Source: Patescibacteria group bacterium UBA3527 | GTDB taxonomy: Bacteria; Patescibacteriota; Minisyncoccia; Phycocordibacterales; UBA918 | Direction: 5' to 3' | Length of the DNA stretch: 9,353 nucleotides | Assembly: GCA_002377025.1 (NCBI GenBank) | Contig: DFPA01000014.1 | Coordinates: 2,378-11,730, forward strand | Shown here: one piece after another, positions 3,717 through 9,353 of the stretch | Position numbering within the stretch: the stretch's first letter is position 1 | Layout of the letters: each line of letters opens with the position of its first letter | Made by a program: the position numbers and the translations under genes | Notes under the pieces: generated by a model | The model's database searches: none | What the model was told of the DNA's origin: nothing | The model's input: only the letters and a program-made list of their open reading frames with translations

Positions 3717-5219
3717 TTAGGTGATTACCAGATCGTAAGCTTCGATATAGTCTCCAGGAGCAATGTTGTCTTTACTTACAAGTTGCATTCCAAATTCTCC
3801 CTCGGACACTTCTTGCACATCTGATTTATATTGTTGAATATTTTTAACCACACCAGTACCGGCCTTTATTTCACGGCGCACAATGCGTACAGATTGTCCG
3901 GCTTTTAAGCGACCCTCTTCGACTCTAGCGCCAAGTACATGAGTGTGCTTTTGGGTGCTGAAATGCTTGAGAATTTTGGCTGTGCCGGTTACTTGTTCCT
4001 CTTCTTTTTTTGGAGTTCTGTTTTTGAGAGCGGTCTCTAGCCACTCTGAAAGTTCGTAAATAATGTCGAAAGTGTCTATCTCTACTCCAAGTCTCTCCGC
4101 TAAGTCGGTTGCCGGCCGCTCAACTTTTACGTTGAATCCGACAATTATGGCGTCCTTGGTAGCGCTTACATCTTGTACGTCAGCGGCGGTAATGTCTCCA
4201 ACGGCCGTGTTTATAACCTTTACGGCTATACGGTCGGATTCGAATTTGTTGAGTTCGTGCAAAATAGCTTCAATAGTGCCGGCTACATCGGCCTTGATAG
4301 CTATCGGTATGGTTGGCAGATCGGTATTTATGAGTTCTTCTTTCTTTATATCTTCGTTACTTTTGGCAATTTCACGCTCGGCTTCCTTTTTGTTTGTCAC
4401 TGAGAAAAATTCGTCACCGACTACAGGAATGTCGTTCCAGCCCACAATCATAACCGGATCAGACAGACCGGCCTCTCTTATACTGGTACCTGTGTAGTCT
4501 TCCATTATTCGCACCGGTGAGTAACCCTTGCCCGATACTACACATTCGCCGTTATGGAGTGTCCCTTCTTTTATTATCAAAGTGGCAGTGTTACCGCGTT
4601 TTGGGTCTAGTTTGGCCTCAATTACCTGACCCCGGGCAGGACAGTTTTCATCTGCCTTTAGGTCCGCCAGGTCGGCGGTAAGAATAATAAGATCTAGAAG
4701 TTCCGGTATACCGGTACCAGCTTTGGCTGAAATAGCTACCCAAGGAATGTCACCACCCATGCCTTCTATGTAGATTTCATTCTCAATAAGACTAGACTGT
4801 GTGCGAGGAATATCGGCACCCGGTTTGTCTATTTTATTTATAGCTACCACAAATGGAATTTCTGCTTGCTTGATACTTTCCAGCGCTTCGAGTGTTTGTG
4901 GTTTTACTCCGTCTTCTGCAGAAACTATAAGAATAGCTACGTCGGCAACATCGGCACCACGCAATCGCATTTTTTGAAAAGCTTCATGACCGGGAGTGTC
5001 CAGGAAAGTTATAGTCTCTGTTGCTCCATCGCTGGTGGTATGGGTAGTTTTGTATGCTGAGAGATGTTGGGTAATACCTCCTGCTTCTTTTTCAACAGTA
5101 TTAGCAGTTCGGATTGTGTCGAGCAAAGTGGATTTACCATGGTCAATATGCCCCATTACCACCACAATAGGAGATCGCTTCACAATATTTGGCTCTTTTG
5201 TTTTAGTTTTCTTTGCCAT
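3717..5219 (-). CDS. infB: Translation initiation factor IF-2, short form without N-terminal domain
   Basis: 500-residue GTPase that brings initiator fMet-tRNA to the 30S subunit and promotes 50S joining. The G domain begins almost at once: G1 GHIDHGKS (23-30), switch I GITQHLSAY (48-56), G3 DTPGHE (74-79), G4 NKID (128-131), G5 SAK (164-166). Domain II and the C1/C2 initiator-binding domains follow (for example IPIAIKADVAGTIEAI, then the C2 GTAKILKHFS region). The variable IF2-N region of several hundred residues found in E. coli is absent; only about 15 basic residues precede the G domain. The same frame upstream of the ATG meets a stop at 5247-5249, so the short N-terminus is not an annotation choice. 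No Shine-Dalgarno sequence precedes the ATG. It is divergent from the cysteine desulfurase and heads the infB-rbfA unit; nusA, the usual upstream partner, is not adjacent. Confidence 0.97.
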   Translation of the reverse strand: MAKKTKTKEPNIVKRSPIVVVMGHIDHGKSTLLDTIRTANTVEKEAGGITQHLSAYKTTHTTSDGATETITFLDTPGHEAFQKMRLRGADVADVAILIVSAEDGVKPQTLEALESIKQAEIPFVVAINKIDKPGADIPRTQSSLIENEIYIEGMGGDIPWVAISAKAGTGIPELLDLIILTADLADLKADENCPARGQVIEAKLDPKRGNTATLIIKEGTLHNGECVVSGKGYSPVRIMEDYTGTSIREAGLSDPVMIVGWNDIPVVGDEFFSVTNKKEAEREIAKSNEDIKKEELINTDLPTIPIAIKADVAGTIEAILHELNKFESDRIAVKVINTAVGDITAADVQDVSATKDAIIVGFNVKVERPATDLAERLGVEIDTFDIIYELSEWLETALKNRTPKKEEEQVTGTAKILKHFSTQKHTHVLGARVEEGRLKAGQSVRIVRREIKAGTGVVKNIQQYKSDVQEVSEGEFGMQLVSKDNIAPGDYIEAYDLVIT

Positions 5220-5279
5220 ATAGATGACTTAATCTAGCATAACTTGGCTACAAAGAAAACGTGTGGCATGATGCTTCTA

Positions 5280-6497
5280 ATGAAGTTATGGAAACAAAAA
5301 AGACTATATATGGATTACGCAGCCGCTACACCTTTGCACAAGAGAGTGGCTCGTTTGATGGTATTACTCCAAAAAATAAACTACGCCAATCCAAGTTCTA
5401 TTCATAAAGAGGGACGTATCGCTCGAGAATTGCTTGAGGCAACTCGGTTGAGGTTGGCCCGACTGTTGGTGGTACAACCCCAAGAAGTATTTTTTACCGC
5501 TTCCGGCACTGAAGGTAACAATCTGGCTATCGAAGGATATTTGCGAGCACAATTGGCCAAAGGAAAGAAGATGTCTGATTTAGCAGTTATAACTACTCCT
5601 CTTGAACATCCGTCTATTACAGAAGTTCTAAAAGGGTTGGTAGAAGAGGGTTTGGAAGTAAGACAATTAGATATCGACAAAGAAGGAAAAGTGATGATTC
5701 CTAGCCTAGAAAAAGCTCTAGATGAAAAAGCCGTACTTTTAGCTATCCATTACGCTAACAGTGAAATAGGGGTAGTACAAAACATAAAGAAAATAAGTAA
5801 AACAATACGTCATTACAATCAAAAAAATACTCAAACCGTAAAGATTCTTCTTGATGCTTGTCAGGCGCCTTTATGGTTACCTTGTCAAGTACCTTCGCTT
5901 GGAGTAGATGTGATGACTCTTGATGCCGGAAAATGTAATGGACCAAAAGGAGTGGGAATACTGGTGAAAAAGAGCGATGTAGAGCTACTTGCAATTATTC
6001 AAGGTGGCGGGCAGGAATCTGGTTTGCGAGCGGGTACAGAGAATTTGATCGGTATTGTCGGTGCGGTCGAAGCTATAGTGCTGGCACAAGAAAGCTATAG
6101 AGAGAGAAGCGAAAAGGTGCGTAGAGTGAGTAAAGTATTGTGGGAGGAAATAGAAAGAGAAATTCCGGAGGCTGTTTTCAACGGTCCGGCTATTACCGCT
6201 GATGATCGAGTGCCAAATAACGTACATATATCACTCCTCGGGTATGACACTGAGTTCACAGTTGTTGAATTGGATGAAGGTGGGGTGGCAGCCAGTACCA
6301 AATCGGCCTGTAGTGGCGCGGGCGGTGGGGAAAGTACGGTTGTGCTGGCGATTTCAGGTGACGCCGCCCGCGCCAAAAGCACTCTACGATTCACTCTAGA
6401 TCCCACTCTCACAGCCAGGCATATAAGACACGTAGCAAAATTGCTCCGCAAACATATAGACAAGATGAAACCCTACTCTAATACAAGGCTATCTTAA
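5280..6497 (+). CDS. Cysteine desulfurase, NifS/IscS family (PLP-dependent, class V)
   Basis: About 405-residue enzyme that removes sulfur from cysteine as a protein persulfide for Fe-S clusters and tRNA thiolation. Visible motifs are the N-terminal YMDYAAATP, cofactor-binding GTEGNNLA, substrate-side EHPS, LLAIHYANSEIG, and LLDACQA with the PLP-ring Asp. The Schiff-base Lys218 is in DAGKCNGPKGVG, GGGQESGLRAGTEN follows, and the catalytic loop KSACSGAGG carries Cys344. The residue before the PLP lysine is Gly rather than the usual His. The start is a choice: the frame opens with TTG at 5244 and has ATGs at 5268, 5271, 5280 and 5310. The ATG at 5280 (MKLWKQKRLYMDY) best matches the IscS N-terminus (MKLPIYLDY). 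No scaffold (IscU/SufU) or MnmA gene is nearby, so the sulfur acceptor is unknown. Supply for s2U34 of tRNAs such as the tRNA-Lys here is a reasonable guess. Confidence 0.93.
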   Translation: MKLWKQKRLYMDYAAATPLHKRVARLMVLLQKINYANPSSIHKEGRIARELLEATRLRLARLLVVQPQEVFFTASGTEGNNLAIEGYLRAQLAKGKKMSDLAVITTPLEHPSITEVLKGLVEEGLEVRQLDIDKEGKVMIPSLEKALDEKAVLLAIHYANSEIGVVQNIKKISKTIRHYNQKNTQTVKILLDACQAPLWLPCQVPSLGVDVMTLDAGKCNGPKGVGILVKKSDVELLAIIQGGGQESGLRAGTENLIGIVGAVEAIVLAQESYRERSEKVRRVSKVLWEEIEREIPEAVFNGPAITADDRVPNNVHISLLGYDTEFTVVELDEGGVAASTKSACSGAGGGESTVVLAISGDAARAKSTLRFTLDPTLTARHIRHVAKLLRKHIDKMKPYSNTRLS

Positions 6498-6506
6498 GGT
6501 ACGTGT

Positions 6507-6538
6507 TTGACTAAAAACCTAAATAATTGCAATATAGA
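6507..6538 (+). promoter_or_regulatory. Possible promoter upstream of clpB
   Basis: TTGACT (6507-6512) is a good -35 box in the 110-bp gap before clpB. Candidate -10 boxes are CAATAT (6530-6535, 17-bp spacing) and TATAGA (6533-6538, 20-bp spacing), neither strong. No CIRCE inverted repeat (TTAGCACTC-N9-GAGTGCTAA) is present, so HrcA control is not indicated. Confidence 0.35.
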
Positions 6539-6607
6539 ATTATCACAAGTCCGCATTCAGACTTTTCTGTATTTCCGTGCGTCAAAAGTGTGATTTAACT
6601 TTATTTT

Positions 6608-9316
6608 ATGCCAAATTTTCACAACTTTACCTCAAGAGCTAAAGAAGCAATCCGCAAAGCTCATGAACTCGCCATTGAACGTGGTCAAAACCATGTTAGT
6701 CCAGTACACTTGCTGACCTCTCTAGCAATGCAAGATGACAGTCTGGTAATTGCTACTTTGGATAAGCTCGATATAGATATTATAGTCTTTACCGATTTAC
6801 TCATTGAAGCGCTTGAAGGTCCGGATATGAGCTCGGCGGTGTCCCAATCGTATCAATTGTATCTGACTCCGGAGCTTGCCAAGGCTTTAGAATTTTCCGG
6901 ACAAATAGCCGAACAACTCGGAGATTCTTATGTGGGTGTAGAACATCTTTTCTTGGCAGCCTTAGAGTACCCTGGCCCGGCAATTGATGTCTTGCAGCGC
7001 TCTGGAATCAACAAAAAGCAAGTCAATGAAACTCTTCGTGAAATAAGAGAAAACGATATTACGGATGTACAACAGCCAAAAAAATACCGTGCTCTCACCA
7101 AATTTACCCGCAACCTTACGAAGCTTGCACAAGATAACAAACTTGATCCGGTAATTGGTCGTGATACAGAAGTACAAAGAGTAATTCAAATTCTCTCTCG
7201 TCGCACGAAGAATAACCCGGTCCTTATCGGCGAAGCCGGAGTAGGGAAAACAGCTATAGCGGAAGGGTTAGCGCAGCAAATAGCTCAAGGCAATGTACCT
7301 GAATCAGTGAAGGAGAAGGAGATTCTTTCTCTTGACTTGGGCTTGCTTGTAGCTGGAACAAAGTTCCGTGGCGAGTTTGAGGACCGTTTGAAAACAGTCA
7401 TGAAAGAAGTTGAGCAATCAGAAGGCAATGTGATTTTGTTTATTGATGAGCTTCATACTATTGTAGGAGCCGGGCAAGCTGACGGCTCTCTAGATGCCTC
7501 CAATATGCTAAAGCCCGCCTTGGCACGAGGAGAAGTGCGAGTTATTGGCGCTACAACCCTGAAAGAGTATCAAAAACACATAGAAAAAGATCCAGCTTTA
7601 ACACGACGTTTCCAGCCGGTGTTTGTAAATGAGCCAAGTGTAGAAGACACGGTGGCGATTCTGCGTGGTATAGCAGAGCGTTACGAACTATTTCATGGTG
7701 TAAGAATCACTGACGATGCTATCGTGAGCGCAGTGGAGCTCTCCAGTCGCTATATAACCGATCGTTTTCTGCCTGATAAAGCTGTAGACTTAATAGACGA
7801 GGCAGCATCTGCGCTTCGTATTTCCCTGGAGAATAAACCGGAAGAGCTAATTATCGCTGACAGACAAATAAGACGTCTGGAAATAGAGCGCGAAGCCCTG
7901 AATAAGGACAAAGAGACAGCTACCAATAAGAAGAAAATCAAGGACAGGTTAAAGGAGATAGAATCAGAAATTGCAGAGCTTAAGGAAAAAACCAAAGCCC
8001 TCAGTACTAAATGGACCAATGAAAAAGAGACACTGGACGAAATTCGTACTCTGAAGAAGGAAAATGAAGAGCTCCGCCTAGAAGCCGAGTCTGCAGAAGC
8101 AATGGCAGATCTTACCCGTGCTGCAGAGATTCGCTACGATACTATCCCTACGGTAGAGAAGGAGCTTGCTACAAAAATGAAACGCTTGAAGACCTTGCAA
8201 CGAAGCCGTCGCCTGCTCAAAGAAGAAGTCACAGAAGAAGATATTGCCGGAGTGGTATCACGATGGACGGGTATTCCGGCTTCTAGAATGCTCGAAGAAG
8301 AAGCGAGTAAGCTCGCTCGTATGGAAGAAGCTTTGCATGAGCAAGTGGTAGGACAAGACGCGGCAGTAAAGCTTGTGGCCGACGCTGTGAAGCGCTCTCG
8401 TGCCGGTATTGCTGACCCGAATAGGCCGATAGGATCGTTTCTGTTTCTAGGTCCGACAGGAGTAGGTAAGACAGAGCTATCAAAAGCATTGGCGACTTTT
8501 ATGTTTGACGATCCAGATGCTTTGATACGGGTAGATATGTCTGAGTTCATGGAGAAACATTCGGTTTCAAAGCTGGTTGGCTCTCCTCCCGGGTATGTTG
8601 GACATGAAGAAGGGGGTAGTTTCACCGAGAAAATACGACATCGACCATATTCAGTTATATTACTTGATGAGGTAGAGAAGGCTCATCCTGAAGTCTTTAA
8701 TATTCTCTTGCAAGTACTGGATTCCGGACATCTAACAGACGCTAAGGGTAGGAAAGTTAATTTTCGGAACACTATTATTATAATGACGTCCAATATCGGC
8801 GCCGAACACATCGACCGAATGTCCAATTTTGGCTTTGCTAAAGATAAGGGAGAGAAGGTTCAGTATGAACAAGCGAAGGACAAGGTACAGGGAAGTTTAC
8901 GAGAGTTTTTCCGACCGGAATTCTTGAATCGACTGGATGAAATAATTATATTCGATATTCTTTCACCAAAAGTCATTTCTGATATTGTCTCTATGCAGGT
9001 AGACGAGGTGGTGAAGAGACTTGGAAATAAGCAAATTCAGCTAACTGTAAGCAAAGATGTTCTGGAATACTTGGCGGGAGTTGGTTATGACCCTAAAATG
9101 GGCGCAAGACCTTTGAAGCGTGTGATACAGAGTCAAATACTTACTCCAGTAGCCAATATGATGGTAGGGGAAGGCATGCTTCAGGGCGGAACTGTGAAAG
9201 TTGGGTTGAAAAAAGGAAGTGACGAGCTTACTTTTGACATTAAGAAAAGTAGTGGTACAAAAAGAAAGAGAGTCACATCGATAACCAAGAAAAAAGCCGC
9301 TCCGGTAGCGGCGTAA
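6608..9316 (+). CDS. clpB: ClpB-type Hsp100 AAA+ ATPase (disaggregase) with ClpC-like loop
   Basis: 902-residue hexameric unfoldase. In order: a Clp N-domain double repeat (about 4-145); AAA module 1 with Walker A GEAGVGKT (208-215, Pro of the usual GEPGVGKT replaced by Ala), pore loop GTKFRGEFEDR and Walker B LFIDEL (277-282); a long charged coiled-coil middle domain (about 405-535) of full ClpB length; AAA module 2 with Walker A GPTGVGKT (615-622), pore loop GSPPGYVG, Walker B LLDEVEKAH and FRPEFLNRLDEII; the C-terminal D2 small domain; and a basic KRKR...KKK tail. ClpB works with DnaK to pull proteins from aggregates. Between TSNIG and FRPEF the protein is about 9 residues longer than E. 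coli ClpB and carries FGF (741-743), where ClpC has its ClpP-docking VGF/LGF. Start ATG 6608 has no Shine-Dalgarno sequence but gives the normal N-terminus. Confidence 0.93.
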   Translation: MPNFHNFTSRAKEAIRKAHELAIERGQNHVSPVHLLTSLAMQDDSLVIATLDKLDIDIIVFTDLLIEALEGPDMSSAVSQSYQLYLTPELAKALEFSGQIAEQLGDSYVGVEHLFLAALEYPGPAIDVLQRSGINKKQVNETLREIRENDITDVQQPKKYRALTKFTRNLTKLAQDNKLDPVIGRDTEVQRVIQILSRRTKNNPVLIGEAGVGKTAIAEGLAQQIAQGNVPESVKEKEILSLDLGLLVAGTKFRGEFEDRLKTVMKEVEQSEGNVILFIDELHTIVGAGQADGSLDASNMLKPALARGEVRVIGATTLKEYQKHIEKDPALTRRFQPVFVNEPSVEDTVAILRGIAERYELFHGVRITDDAIVSAVELSSRYITDRFLPDKAVDLIDEAASALRISLENKPEELIIADRQIRRLEIEREALNKDKETATNKKKIKDRLKEIESEIAELKEKTKALSTKWTNEKETLDEIRTLKKENEELRLEAESAEAMADLTRAAEIRYDTIPTVEKELATKMKRLKTLQRSRRLLKEEVTEEDIAGVVSRWTGIPASRMLEEEASKLARMEEALHEQVVGQDAAVKLVADAVKRSRAGIADPNRPIGSFLFLGPTGVGKTELSKALATFMFDDPDALIRVDMSEFMEKHSVSKLVGSPPGYVGHEEGGSFTEKIRHRPYSVILLDEVEKAHPEVFNILLQVLDSGHLTDAKGRKVNFRNTIIIMTSNIGAEHIDRMSNFGFAKDKGEKVQYEQAKDKVQGSLREFFRPEFLNRLDEIIIFDILSPKVISDIVSMQVDEVVKRLGNKQIQLTVSKDVLEYLAGVGYDPKMGARPLKRVIQSQILTPVANMMVGEGMLQGGTVKVGLKKGSDELTFDIKKSSGTKRKRVTSITKKKAAPVAA

Positions 9317-9324
9317 GTGAGATA

Positions 9325-9351
9325 GGCGGGGGATGCGGAGCATTCCCCGCC
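9325..9351 (+). terminator. GC-rich terminator hairpin after clpB
   Basis: GGCGGGGGATGC (9325-9336) pairs with GCATTCCCCGCC (9340-9351) over 12 bp with one G-U pair around the loop GGA, starting 8 bp past the clpB stop. The window ends 2 bases later, so the expected T run cannot be seen. Confidence 0.7.
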
Positions 9352-9353
9352 CC

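Noticed and set aside
4063..4497. Plus-strand ORFs inside infB, and the similar shadows inside clpB and the desulfurase
   Set aside because: They are other-frame shadows of clearly conserved genes, with no family resemblance of their own.
5244..5279. TTG 5244 or ATG 5268/5271 as start of the cysteine desulfurase
   Set aside because: They add residues (ATKKTCGMMLL) not seen in the family; ATG 5280 gives an IscS-like N-terminus. No ribosome binding site decides it, so some doubt remains.
6540..6607. CIRCE or other heat-shock operator before clpB
   Set aside because: The only inverted repeat, AAGTC/GACTT at 6547-6564, is short and does not match CIRCE or a known repressor site.

Overview
The window looks like a chromosomal stretch from a bacterium of the Candidate Phyla Radiation (Patescibacteria), probably a Parcubacteria-type lineage. 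This is inferred, not proven. The support is: an IF-2 of only 500 residues that starts directly at the G domain; a short pseudopilin of the ARKKARDAQR...LNLYYSEFGDYP type coupled to a small membrane protein; four tRNA genes with no encoded CCA; and a cysteine desulfurase with an altered PLP-lysine motif. UGA acts as a normal stop, so the code-25 lineages are not indicated. Genes are compact and almost none has a clear Shine-Dalgarno sequence.

Layout. 1-981 (+): 5'-truncated trhO (tRNA U34 hydroxylase). 983-1734 (-): a two-gene unit of a small one-helix membrane protein and a pseudopilin, overlapping by ATGA and meeting trhO tail to tail with a 1-bp gap. 1807-1879 (+): tRNA-Lys(UUU), whose 3' half is repeated in inverted orientation at 1951-1976 around two further perfect hairpins. 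1977-2145: no gene, but more secondary structure. 2146-2856 (+): a six-helix voltage-sensor-type ion channel with a non-canonical pore. 2857-3350: a structured 3' region, a two-way terminator, tRNA-Leu(UAG) on the minus strand, then tRNA-Cys(GCA) and tRNA-Leu(UAA) on the plus strand. 3355-3386: a perfectly palindromic terminator shared with the converging rbfA. 3369-5219 (-): the infB-rbfA translation operon. 5280-6497 (+): a cysteine desulfurase, divergent from infB. 6608-9316 (+): a ClpB-type Hsp100 ATPase followed by a GC-rich terminator hairpin.

The window is dominated by translation and tRNA maturation functions: IF-2, RbfA, four tRNAs, TrhO, and a cysteine desulfurase that probably supplies sulfur for tRNA thiolation. 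Protein quality control (ClpB-like), an envelope appendage (pseudopilin) and an ion channel are also present. No mobile element, CRISPR array or defence island is visible. The best candidates for something undescribed are the almost fully base-paired 117-nt three-way junction built from the tRNA-Lys 3' half (1860-1976) with the structured stretch beside it (1977-2080), the channel pore without a TVGYGD filter, and the Hsp100 that combines a ClpB-length middle domain with a ClpC-like FGF loop.
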